From Pedobacter sp. L105 (GTDB lineage: Bacteria > Bacteroidota > Bacteroidia > Sphingobacteriales > Sphingobacteriaceae): a stretch of DNA of 64,000 nucleotides. This document shows, piece by piece, positions 56,674 to 64,000 of the stretch; within the stretch, counting starts at the first letter, position 1, and each line of letters starts with the position of its first letter. Location: assembly GCF_009765875.1 (NCBI RefSeq), contig NZ_LMUP01000001.1, positions 1 to 64,000 of the forward strand, in the 5' to 3' direction. Position numbers and translations under genes: made by a program. The notes under the pieces are model-generated. The model ran no database searches, was not told the origin of the DNA, and saw only the letters and a list, made by a program, of their open reading frames with translations.

Positions 56674-57375
56674 TTAGGGAGTAGTTACAGCTACGGGAAT
56701 GATCTTACCATTAAAAAATTTATGTCCCGTGCGTGCGAAGTCGGCGATATATTTTCCCATTTCAAAAGCCATTACAGGTGATTGATATCCGGGAAATGCT
56801 TTTTCCAGCATTTCTGTTTGTGCAGATCCTAAAGCCAGGCAGTTCACTTTAATTCCTGTTTCTGCCAATTCAAAGGCCAGACATTCTGTTAAGGTATGCA
56901 ATGCGCCTTTACTTGCAGAATAAGCGGCGAGGCCAGGAAATTTGACGCTACCCTGAAAGCCGCCCATACTGCCGATGTTAACGATGTGGCTTCCGCTGTG
57001 CATCAATGGCAATAGATTTTTAATCATATTGAAATGTCCTGTTACATTACTTTGAAACATCTCATTCAGATCTGCTGCAGAGGTTTCTGCAATGGATTTA
57101 TTGATCAGTGTACCTGCATTATTGATCAAGATATCGACGGTTCCCAACCGTTGCTCTAAAAAAGGAACCAGGGCGTTGTAGTCGTCATTTACAATATCAA
57201 ATTCAACAGGGAGTAATGTACAATCCGGGTTGATTCCTTTGGCAATTTCCAGCAGCTTCCTTAATTTATCCGCTGATCTGGCGATGCACACAACTTTATT
57301 TTCAGTTTGGAGTGTAAATTCCAAGGCGGCCTCAAAACCTACGCCGCTGCTGGCTCCTGTTAATACGATGTTCAT
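56674..57375 (-). CDS. Short-chain dehydrogenase/reductase next to phenylalanine hydroxylase
   Basis: 233 residues with a classical SDR layout: nucleotide loop TGASSGVG (6-13), NNAG (85-88) and the catalytic Ser136, Tyr152, Lys156. The substrate is unknown. It begins 2 nt after the phenylalanine hydroxylase stop on the same strand, so both are surely co-transcribed. Because that enzyme needs a tetrahydropterin, this SDR is a good candidate for a dihydropteridine or sepiapterin-type reductase, but that is inferred from neighbourhood. Confidence 0.88.
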   Translation of the reverse strand: MNIVLTGASSGVGFEAALEFTLQTENKVVCIARSADKLRKLLEIAKGINPDCTLLPVEFDIVNDDYNALVPFLEQRLGTVDILINNAGTLINKSIAETSAADLNEMFQSNVTGHFNMIKNLLPLMHSGSHIVNIGSMGGFQGSVKFPGLAAYSASKGALHTLTECLAFELAETGIKVNCLALGSAQTEMLEKAFPGYQSPVMAFEMGKYIADFARTGHKFFNGKIIPVAVTTP

Positions 57376-57377
57376 GT

Positions 57378-59162
57378 TTAATCTTCTTCTGTGATCAGCT
57401 GCGTAACAGGATTGGCAATTACATGCATTCCGTCGCTGATCAATTTTTTATGTTCAGGTTCATTGGAGGCCTTCATCTCCAGATAAATTCTTACTTCTTT
57501 TTCCAGCTCGGGATAAGTAGCGGTATAGTGTAATATCTCCAGAATTTCCAGTGCGCAGAGCCAGTCCTGGCGGAAGCTGGTTTTTAAGCTTTCAAATAAA
57601 ACAGGAAGCTGATCGTGGCTATGATGGCCTTCCCTGATGACCCTTACACTGTTATAGATCTTGTGTAATTTCTCAGTTGCTGCGTCGTAAACTATTTTTT
57701 CAGTCTGTTTTTCACTGACATGGGTAATTTCTTCGTAAGCATCTTTATCAGCAGCCCCATTAAATACAGAGACGATCTTTTCCCCGACAGCCATATCATA
57801 AGTACCCCATTCAGGCTGAAAAAGTATATTCCCATTGTTTTCTTTAACGGTACAATTCTCAAATACGATCAGGATAATTTTATGATTGTGTTTGAGAATT
57901 TTCTTTACCAGGCCTTTTACCTGTATACCGCTCTCAAAAATCAATTCGGCAGTTTTTTCTACTTTAAGAGCATTCGCCTGCAATTCTTCATTGCTGAAAT
58001 CTTCCAGTGGAACAGGATTGTTTTTTAGTTTACCTACCGGAGATGAAAAACCGTCTTTATGATAAAACTTACCATGTCCTTCCAGCTGCTGACCAGTTAT
58101 AGCCAAAGCCGAAGGGCCACTTGTTTTAATAAAGGTCAATACATCAGACTGATCAAGACCCATATCACTGAATACACCTGTTACCTGCAAGCCTGAGCTG
58201 TAAACAGCAGTTGCCGGATTGTGGGAATTGATTGCTTTGATCACACTTTCAGCTCCTCCTTTTCTAAAGGCCATGGTGTCTGCATATTGTTCCAGTACGT
58301 CGATCAGGTTTTGAAAGGTCTCTGTTACAAAAAGCTGTGGTTGGGTTTTTGTGATATCATAAGGCGTATTGATCGTATCAATGGTATAGGGGATCTTTTT
58401 TACATGATCCATCATACAGGAAGAACTTTCGCCTATAGAAGAAAGGAGCCCTGCGCCATAAATCTTAGGATCATCGAGGCTTCCAATCAAGCCATATTCT
58501 ACGGTCCACCAATGCAGACGGCTCAATAAAGCCATTTCTGATGGATCACCCATATTATCTGAGATCTGTTTCAGGGTTTCTTCGGCTTTGGCTATTTCAT
58601 ATTCAGGAACTTCTACGGCCTCTTTTAAAATAGATAGGGCCCGGATAGCTTCGTACAATTCAAAATCTTTAGCAGAAAACATCGCTTTAGCGCCAATTGA
58701 ACCAATATAACTCAGGTAACTGTTATAGTCAGGATCAGCAATAATAGGTGCGTGCCCTGCAGATTCATGAATAATATCAGGAGCTGGAGTATATTCGATA
58801 TGATTGATCTGACGGATATCTGCAGCAATAACCAATACGCGGTAGGCCTGGTATTCCATAAAAGCTGCGGGAGGAATAAATCCGTCTACAGTAACGGCAC
58901 CCCAACCCAGTTTGCCCAGGTTATCGTTCATCGTTTGCAGATCTGGTATATATTCAATGCTTAAACCCGCGCGCTGTAATCCTTTGATGTAGGGGTAATA
59001 AGCAACATCTTTCAGGTAGCTGTAATTCTGGCGCATTACATAACGCCATACCGCCTGGTCTACAGGAGTATATTTACTATAGTTCTGATCTACAATAAAC
59101 TGTCTTAGATGCTTGGGTAACTTAGCTACCTCCGGGTTGTTAAAGTCATTAAAATCGCTCAT
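57378..59162 (-). CDS. Aromatic amino acid hydroxylase (phenylalanine 4-monooxygenase type), long form
   Basis: 594 residues, about twice the length of proteobacterial PhhA. It would convert phenylalanine to tyrosine with a tetrahydropterin and oxygen. The iron ligands His132 and His137 lie in DIIHESAGHAPI, and Glu222 in WWTVEYGLIG, about 85 residues after the second His, where the classical enzymes have about 40, so an insertion lies between. The C-terminal 250 residues form an extra domain that I do not recognise. It heads a minus-strand pair with an SDR and stands close to hppD and hmgA. Confidence 0.88.
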   Translation of the reverse strand: MSDFNDFNNPEVAKLPKHLRQFIVDQNYSKYTPVDQAVWRYVMRQNYSYLKDVAYYPYIKGLQRAGLSIEYIPDLQTMNDNLGKLGWGAVTVDGFIPPAAFMEYQAYRVLVIAADIRQINHIEYTPAPDIIHESAGHAPIIADPDYNSYLSYIGSIGAKAMFSAKDFELYEAIRALSILKEAVEVPEYEIAKAEETLKQISDNMGDPSEMALLSRLHWWTVEYGLIGSLDDPKIYGAGLLSSIGESSSCMMDHVKKIPYTIDTINTPYDITKTQPQLFVTETFQNLIDVLEQYADTMAFRKGGAESVIKAINSHNPATAVYSSGLQVTGVFSDMGLDQSDVLTFIKTSGPSALAITGQQLEGHGKFYHKDGFSSPVGKLKNNPVPLEDFSNEELQANALKVEKTAELIFESGIQVKGLVKKILKHNHKIILIVFENCTVKENNGNILFQPEWGTYDMAVGEKIVSVFNGAADKDAYEEITHVSEKQTEKIVYDAATEKLHKIYNSVRVIREGHHSHDQLPVLFESLKTSFRQDWLCALEILEILHYTATYPELEKEVRIYLEMKASNEPEHKKLISDGMHVIANPVTQLITEED

Positions 59163-59246
59163 TTGATCGTTATTTAATATTAGTCTAAGGTAAGACTGTC
59201 TTCATCATTTATCAAGGATATAGGTTCCCTTTTACTTTCGGGTGAT

Positions 59247-59726
59247 TTACTTTTTTATCTTGAAAGAGAAGTGCGTCTGGATAAAATAACTGGCTAAGGC
59301 CAGCATAATGGTCGTAATGAATTTAGAGATGGTAGGATAAAAATTGAAGGTTTCTACCATGAGTTTAATCAATGCATAGTTCAGAAAAAGATTGGTGGCT
59401 ACTACGATACCATAACGGAACATCTGAATCCTTCCTTTTAATTCTGATTTTGTAAATACAAGGTATTTATTGAGGGTAAAACCTATAATAAAGGTGAGCG
59501 GGGCTTCAATGACCAGCGTAGCTACCGGGGCGGTGATCATTCCCGGGCGGAAAGGTAAGATCATGTCGTGCTGGTGCAAAACATAATTGTAAATTAAAAA
59601 ATACAGTACAATGCCGCTAACAGTATTTGTTCCGCCGGAAACAATGTACCTGAAGGTATGAAGTGACACCCATTTAGAAAATGGAGGGTAGAAAAAATCT
59701 ATAAATTGGAGTAAAGCCTTACGCAT
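59247..59726 (-). CDS. GtrA family membrane protein
   Basis: 159 residues with four predicted membrane helices. The opening FRYIVSGGTNTVSGIVLYFL and the C-terminal FNFYPTISKFITTIMLALASYF are typical of GtrA, a family thought to flip or carry undecaprenyl-phosphate-linked sugars for surface glycan decoration. No glycosyltransferase gene is next to it. It is followed on the minus strand by the phenylalanine hydroxylase with an 84-nt gap. Confidence 0.85.
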   Translation of the reverse strand: MRKALLQFIDFFYPPFSKWVSLHTFRYIVSGGTNTVSGIVLYFLIYNYVLHQHDMILPFRPGMITAPVATLVIEAPLTFIIGFTLNKYLVFTKSELKGRIQMFRYGIVVATNLFLNYALIKLMVETFNFYPTISKFITTIMLALASYFIQTHFSFKIKK

Positions 59727-59798
59727 ATAAAATTAGGGTGTACAATAATGGCGGCAATTTAGGGATAGATAATCGTTTCCCGAAATTACGGGTTTTGA

Positions 59799-60500
59799 TT
59801 AACGTGCGGCTGGGGCAGGGCCTGAGATGAAATCGATCACCGCACAATATCTGTATCCCGGATGGGTCATAATATTCACACCAACTCTGCTCAGGTTATA
59901 TCCCGTACCCAGGATAGTTTTCCGATGTCCGAGGTCGGGCACGCCTTTATCCAGTAATAACATACATACATTGGCCAATCCTGTAGAAAAACCAAAGGCC
60001 AGGTTTTCTGCCATTGCCCTTCTGGGATAATATTTTGAGATCCTGTCTTTTACTGTTCTGCCATCACTGGAATTATGACCGGCAATATTGTGTCTGCTTA
60101 AGTCCTTTGCATGTTGCTGCGCTACAAAAGTGAGTGTTTCATCAGGACTAAAAAGAGGAAGCCGGTTGATATTTCTAAGGTCTTGTTCCAGCCCCCGGTA
60201 GTACTTGTCCTTACGGTTTACTTTTAACTCATCGTAATTACTATATTTCTGCATATCTACATTATAGCTGTTTACAAAGTCCTGGAAATAGGTATTGAAA
60301 AACCGGGTTCCATCGGTACGGGCGATATTCATGTAAAAGACAATTTCCTTTTCTTCATTGCTTAAATAAGGAACATCTTTAGCCGTATTCGCATTGTTTA
60401 GTTCTTCCTGTGTCCAGGCATTATCAGAGGACGAGGATTGAGCATTTGCGGAATGGGCGGTAAAAAAAAACAGCAGAATTGCCAGCGGGATGAATTTCAT
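59799..60500 (-). CDS. Secreted CAP-domain (SCP/PR-1-like) protein
   Basis: 233 residues. A signal peptide (1-20, ending ANAQ) precedes a CAP domain with the conserved GHNSSDGR and AENLAFG segments, and a third element in GHRKTILG. Bacterial CAP proteins are extracytoplasmic with mostly unknown activity. It lies between glyS and gtrA on the same strand, but separated from glyS by a terminator. Confidence 0.9.
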   Translation of the reverse strand: MKFIPLAILLFFFTAHSANAQSSSSDNAWTQEELNNANTAKDVPYLSNEEKEIVFYMNIARTDGTRFFNTYFQDFVNSYNVDMQKYSNYDELKVNRKDKYYRGLEQDLRNINRLPLFSPDETLTFVAQQHAKDLSRHNIAGHNSSDGRTVKDRISKYYPRRAMAENLAFGFSTGLANVCMLLLDKGVPDLGHRKTILGTGYNLSRVGVNIMTHPGYRYCAVIDFISGPAPAAR

Positions 60501-60516
60501 AGTAGGATTGACATCT

Positions 60517-60540
60517 TGATCAGGTCTTAATACCTGATCA
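60517..60540 (+). repeat. Hairpin upstream of the CAP gene
   Basis: TGATCAGGT pairs with ACCTGATCA across a short loop, and TTTTT follows on the plus strand. No plus-strand gene ends here, so it may be an operator or antisense terminator in the CAP leader. Confidence 0.45.
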
Positions 60541-60620
60541 TTTTTAACGATGATAGGACTGCCTGATGATTGAATAGTTTAACGTATCAATTGTTAATAA
60601 ATTGGCTGATAAACAAAAAA

Positions 60621-60646
60621 AGACCTGCTAGTTATCTAACAGGTCT
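60621..60646 (-). terminator. Terminator after glyS (minus strand)
   Basis: AGACCTGxTAG pairs with CTAxCAGGTCT; read on the minus strand it ends in seven T. Confidence 0.88.
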
Positions 60647-60667
60647 CAGTAGTCCTATTTTTTATAA

Positions 60668-62149
60668 TTATTTTAATAGATTTCTCCAGCTTACCCTGCT
60701 TGCAATCAGTGACTCCAGGTCGATGATGTCAATTCTCTGCTGCTCCATGCTGTCGCGATGGCGGATAGTTACCGTATTATCTTCTAATGTCTGATGATCA
60801 ACAGTGATACAGAACGGAGTACCTATTGCATCCTGTCTGCGGTAGCGTTTTCCTATAGAGTCTTTCTCCTCATAAGCAATGTTGTAATCCAGTTTCAGAT
60901 TATTTACAATTTCCATTGCTTTTTCAGGCAGGCCATCTTTTTTAGTCAGGGGTAAAATTGCCGCTTTGATAGGTGCCAGGCATGGGTGTAAATGAAGTAC
61001 AGTACGGCTATCTGTTTTTTCGCCCTCACTCAGGTCCTGCTCTTCAAAAGCATTGATCATGGTGAGTAAGAACATACGGTCTAAACCAATTGAAGTTTCA
61101 ATCACATATGGGATGTAATTACCATAAGGTTTACCCTCTTCATTCAGATCGTTATCAAAATATTGCATTTTCTTACCAGAAAACTCCTGGTGCTGTTTTA
61201 AATCAAAATCGGTACGGCTATGTATACCTTCTACTTCTTTAAATCCAAAAGGAAATTCAAATTCGATATCTACAGCAGCGTTGGCATAATGTGCCAGTTT
61301 AGCATGGTCATGGAATTTGTATTTTGCAGGATCAGTACCTAAAGCAGTATGCCATTTCAAACGTGCTTCTTTCCAGTAAGCATACCATTTCATTTCTTCA
61401 CCGGGGCGTACAAAGAACTGCATTTCCATTTGTTCAAATTCACGCATACGCATGATGAACTGACGTGCAATCACCTCATTTCTGAAAGCTTTACCAATCT
61501 GTGCAATACCGAAAGGGATTTTCATTCTTCCCGATTTCTGTACGTTCAGGAAATTTACAAAAATACCCTGTGCAGTTTCCGGACGCAGGTATACTTCTTC
61601 GGCACCTTCGGCCATAGCACCAAACTGGGTACTGAACATCAGGTTAAACTGACGTACATCTGTCCAGTTTCTTGTTCCACTTACCGGGCAGGCAATTTCA
61701 TGTTCTTCAATCAGCACTTTTAACTGCGGAAGGTTTTCTGTTTTAAGCGCTTCATCCATATCGGCCTGAAGTTTTGCTGCTTTATCTGTTTTTCCGTCTT
61801 TTTCATAACGGGCAATCTTGTCTTCTAATAACTGGTCGGCACGGTAACGTTTCTTCGAATCTTTATTATCGATCATGGGATCGCTGAACCCGTCTACGTG
61901 TCCGCTGGCTTTCCATACTTTAGGGTGCATAAAAATCGCAGAGTCGATCCCTACAATGTTATCATGCATTTGAACCATAGACTTCCACCAGTAAGTTTTG
62001 ATGTTGTTTTTTAATTCTGCACCCAGCTGACCGTAATCGTATACGGCACTTAATCCATCATATATTTCACTGCTTTGAAATACAAAACCATATTCCTTGG
62101 CATGAGAGATCACATTTTTAAATAATTCGTCGCTATTCGTTTTGGCCAT
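60668..62149 (-). CDS. glyS: Glycyl-tRNA synthetase, dimeric type
   Basis: 493 residues, class II synthetase of the single-chain (alpha2) type found in archaea, eukaryotes and Bacteroidetes, not the E. coli alpha/beta form. Segments such as KASGHVDGFSDPM, YLRPETAQGIFVNF (motif 2 region), RQFIMRMREFEQMEMQFF, and VIETSIGLDRMFL near motif 3 support the call. The last 110 residues are the anticodon-binding domain. It is divergent from gldA. Confidence 0.96.
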   Translation of the reverse strand: MAKTNSDELFKNVISHAKEYGFVFQSSEIYDGLSAVYDYGQLGAELKNNIKTYWWKSMVQMHDNIVGIDSAIFMHPKVWKASGHVDGFSDPMIDNKDSKKRYRADQLLEDKIARYEKDGKTDKAAKLQADMDEALKTENLPQLKVLIEEHEIACPVSGTRNWTDVRQFNLMFSTQFGAMAEGAEEVYLRPETAQGIFVNFLNVQKSGRMKIPFGIAQIGKAFRNEVIARQFIMRMREFEQMEMQFFVRPGEEMKWYAYWKEARLKWHTALGTDPAKYKFHDHAKLAHYANAAVDIEFEFPFGFKEVEGIHSRTDFDLKQHQEFSGKKMQYFDNDLNEEGKPYGNYIPYVIETSIGLDRMFLLTMINAFEEQDLSEGEKTDSRTVLHLHPCLAPIKAAILPLTKKDGLPEKAMEIVNNLKLDYNIAYEEKDSIGKRYRRQDAIGTPFCITVDHQTLEDNTVTIRHRDSMEQQRIDIIDLESLIASRVSWRNLLK

Positions 62150-62156
62150 AATACTG

Positions 62157-62164
62157 CAAATATA
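62157..62164 (-). promoter_or_regulatory. -7 element (TATATTTG) for glyS
   Basis: Exact TAnnTTTG on the minus strand, 7 bases before the glyS start codon, implying an almost leaderless message. Confidence 0.5.
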
Positions 62165-62197
62165 GAAAGTTGGGGTAAATAAGTAAGGACTAATTAT

Positions 62198-62205
62198 TAC
62201 TTTTG
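62198..62205 (+). promoter_or_regulatory. -7 element (TACTTTTG) for gldA
   Basis: Exact TAnnTTTG match, 39 bases before the gldA ATG. Confidence 0.5.
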
Positions 62206-62244
62206 AAAGTGATGTCTCTTAGGGCATTAGAATCGGGTATATAA

Positions 62245-62952
62245 ATGAGTATAGAAGTAGAAGGTTTATCTAAGACGTATGGTCAGCAAAAAGCGGTAGA
62301 CAATATCAGTTTTAAGGCCGTTCCGGGTAAGATACTTGGGTTTTTAGGGCCCAATGGTGCGGGTAAGTCTACCACTATGCGTATGCTGACAGGTTATCTG
62401 CAGCCTACTGCAGGCAAAGCTAGCCTGGGCAAGTTTGATACCCAGCTCCAGAGTTTGGAAATGAGGCGTATTCTTGGATATTTACCCGAGAATACACCTT
62501 TATATACAGACATGTATGTGAAAGAATTTCTGAACTTCGTAGCGAATACCTACCAGTTATCACAGGTGGAGAGTAAAGTTAAGGATGTGATTGCCAGGGT
62601 AGGTTTGGGAGCAGAGCAGCACAAAAAGATCGTTATGTTGAGTAAAGGATATAAACAGCGGGTGGGATTGGCGCAGGCCATTATCCATGATCCAGAGATA
62701 CTGATCTTTGATGAGCCCACCACAGGTTTAGATCCGAATCAGCTGACTGATATCCGTGAGCTGATCAAAAGCCTCGGGAAAAACAAGACTATCGTGCTCT
62801 CTACACATATTATGCAGGAAGTAGAGGCGCTGTGCGATCAGGTGGTGATCATCAATAAAGGTAAAATCGTAGCTGATTCTTCTTTGGGAGGATTAAAAGA
62901 AAAACATCAAACAGATTCACTGGAAGATATATTCAGGTCTTTAACGAATTAG
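62245..62952 (+). CDS. gldA: GldA, ATP-binding subunit of the Gld ABC transporter
   Basis: 235 residues. ABC ATPase motifs are intact: Walker A GPNGAGKST (33-41), a signature region SKGYKQR, Walker B ILIFDEP and the H-loop STHIM. GldA works with GldF and GldG, whose genes follow; in Flavobacterium johnsoniae this transporter is needed for gliding and stable type 9 secretion. The ATPase domain is complete, but the protein is about 60 residues shorter than F. johnsoniae GldA, ending soon after a Lys/Asp tail. Gliding itself is not shown by these genes alone. Confidence 0.9.
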   Translation: MSIEVEGLSKTYGQQKAVDNISFKAVPGKILGFLGPNGAGKSTTMRMLTGYLQPTAGKASLGKFDTQLQSLEMRRILGYLPENTPLYTDMYVKEFLNFVANTYQLSQVESKVKDVIARVGLGAEQHKKIVMLSKGYKQRVGLAQAIIHDPEILIFDEPTTGLDPNQLTDIRELIKSLGKNKTIVLSTHIMQEVEALCDQVVIINKGKIVADSSLGGLKEKHQTDSLEDIFRSLTN

Positions 62953-63053
62953 CAGGATATGACATTCCTATATACCCCTGATCTTAAGCTGGTGTATTTT
63001 CACCGGGTTAAATTCCCGTTATTTATCTAACTTCGGCTTCATTATCATTTTTC

Positions 63054-63782
63054 ATGTACGCAGTATTTAAACGCGAATTATTCAGTTTATTGAATTCACT
63101 AATGGCTTATATCACCATTGGTGTATTCCTATTGGTTTCAGGTTTGCTGTTATGGTTTTTTCCGGATACATCTATTCTGGAATACGGCTATGCCGAATTG
63201 AATGGTTTTTTTAGCCTCACTCCATTTTTATTTATGTTTTTAATTCCTGCTATAACGATGCGTTCCTTCGCAGAAGAACGCCGGGAAGGAACTTATATCT
63301 TATTAGCCAGCCGTCCGTTAACAGAATGGCAAATCATTTTGGGTAAATACTTCGCCTGTCTTACATTAATTCTATTTGCTTTACTTCCTACCTTATTATA
63401 TTATTACGCTATTACACAACTGGGAATGCCTAAGGGGAATATAGATGGGGGAGCTGTAGCTGGTTCTTACATCGGTTTACTTTTACTGGGCAGCGCTTTT
63501 GCCGCTATCGGCATATTTGCCTCGTCAATTACAAAAAACCAGGTGATTGCTTTTGCAGTGGCGGTTTTTCTATCTTTTATCGCTTACAGTGGTTTTGATG
63601 CCCTCAGCAAAATTTTTGCTTTTGATAAACTGGAAGATGTTTTTGCCTGGCTGAGTATTAATGAACATTTTCTATCCATGAGCAGGGGCGTACTCGACAC
63701 ACGCGATCTGGTTTATTTTAGCACATTTATTTTATTATTTCTGGGCAGCACCAGGCTGGTGATAGGAGGTAGGAAATGGTAG
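63054..63782 (+). CDS. gldF: GldF, membrane subunit of the Gld ABC transporter
   Basis: 242 residues with six predicted membrane helices, including FFSLTPFLFMFLIPAITM and GLLLLGSAFAAIGIFASSI. It belongs to the ABC-2 type permeases, and the sequence RSFAEERREGTYILL is characteristic of GldF. It begins 101 nt after gldA and its end overlaps the gldG start by 7 nt. With gldA and gldG it would form a membrane complex linked to gliding motility. Confidence 0.92.
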   Translation: MYAVFKRELFSLLNSLMAYITIGVFLLVSGLLLWFFPDTSILEYGYAELNGFFSLTPFLFMFLIPAITMRSFAEERREGTYILLASRPLTEWQIILGKYFACLTLILFALLPTLLYYYAITQLGMPKGNIDGGAVAGSYIGLLLLGSAFAAIGIFASSITKNQVIAFAVAVFLSFIAYSGFDALSKIFAFDKLEDVFAWLSINEHFLSMSRGVLDTRDLVYFSTFILLFLGSTRLVIGGRKW

Positions 63783-64000
63783 CTGTTAAGAGATCCAGGT
63801 GGATGGGGCCCTTATTATTTGTTATCCTCCTGGTTATATTTAATGTGGCCGCTCAGTATGCCTACACGCGTTTCGATTTTACCTCAGACAAAAGGTTTAC
63901 CCTGCATCCAAAATCTAAGGCTGTTTTAGCACATACCAATCAGGAAGTTACTGTTACGGTATTTTTGGAGGGTAATCTGCCTGCTGCTTTCAAACGGCTT
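63776..64000 (+). CDS. gldG: GldG, N-terminal part (continues past the window)
   Basis: The frame starts at ATG 63776, inside the end of gldF. It encodes a short basic start, a membrane helix (about 11-26), then YTRFDFTSDKRFTLH, which is the typical opening of GldG/ABC-type auxiliary proteins, followed by the beginning of a periplasmic domain. Only 75 residues are present. Confidence 0.88.
   Translation, partial: MVAVKRSRWMGPLLFVILLVIFNVAAQYAYTRFDFTSDKRFTLHPKSKAVLAHTNQEVTVTVFLEGNLPAAFKRL

Noticed and set aside
62990..63030. GGTTAAATTCC resembling a tRNA T-arm between gldA and gldF
   Set aside because: No acceptor stem, D-arm or anticodon arm can be drawn around it; only a small hairpin (CGGG/CCCG) remains.

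Overview
The window is chromosomal DNA from a member of the Bacteroidota, most likely a Sphingobacteriaceae relative of Pedobacter. Supporting signs are the gldA/gldF/gldG gliding-type ABC transporter genes at the right edge, Bacteroidetes-type -7 promoter elements (TAnnTTTG) in front of several genes, a long FtsZ ending in HDNVD, a PASTA-bearing division transpeptidase, an Hc1/histone H1-like small protein and PorT-like outer-membrane barrels. The genus is inferred from gene style, not from any search.

Layout. 1-1.8 kb: the 3' end of one 5S rRNA gene, a secreted aspartyl protease/PDZ protein, and a second complete 5S gene with its own terminator. 1.9-2.5 kb: a gene-poor stretch with a frameshifted, truncated KilA-N relic. 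2.6-5.3 kb: a divergent GAPDH, a GNAT acetyltransferase and pgk. 5.4-21.9 kb: a complete division and cell-wall (dcw) cluster in order mraZ-rsmH-ftsL-pbp-murE-mraY-murD-ftsW-murG-murC-ftsQ-ftsA-ftsZ. It is preceded by repeats resembling MraZ operators, and a cluster of DnaA-box-like sites lies between ftsA and ftsZ. 22-29.8 kb: an alpha-oxoamine synthase-like enzyme, a small Hc1-like protein, a minus-strand unit (AcpH-like, ligA, dapA), tyrS and a LuxE-like ligase.

29.8-32.6 kb: a penicillin-acylase-family gene in an apparent minus-strand operon with a small membrane protein and the LuxE-like gene. 33-42 kb: carbohydrate and glycolysis genes, with GH31 alpha-glucosidase and glgB on the plus strand. 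The minus-strand pfkA / kinase-like / gapA operon faces an NrtR-type regulator, and a second BadF/NagK-type kinase follows. 42.6-51.4 kb: threonine aldolase, accC, ribE, a TPR lipoprotein-like gene flanked by perfect hairpins, a sensor kinase, an OMP barrel and a YihY-type membrane protein.

51.5-59.2 kb: phenylalanine/tyrosine catabolism. Phenylalanine hydroxylase with a coupled SDR, HPPD, homogentisate dioxygenase and an FAH-family hydrolase with a coupled flavin reductase would take Phe through homogentisate to fumarate and acetoacetate. The tyrosine aminotransferase and maleylacetoacetate isomerase are not in this window. 59.2-64 kb: GtrA, CAP-domain protein, glyS, gldA, gldF and the start of gldG.

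No CRISPR array, prophage, insertion sequence or tRNA gene was seen. The most interesting signals are regulatory or structural: two sets of MraZ-like repeats, the DnaA-like box cluster, the FtsQ basic repeat tail, the palindrome beside the NrtR-type regulator, a degenerate kinase inside a glycolytic operon, and a perfect 22-bp hairpin touching the start codon of the TPR gene. All domain calls come from reading the sequence; none was checked against a database.
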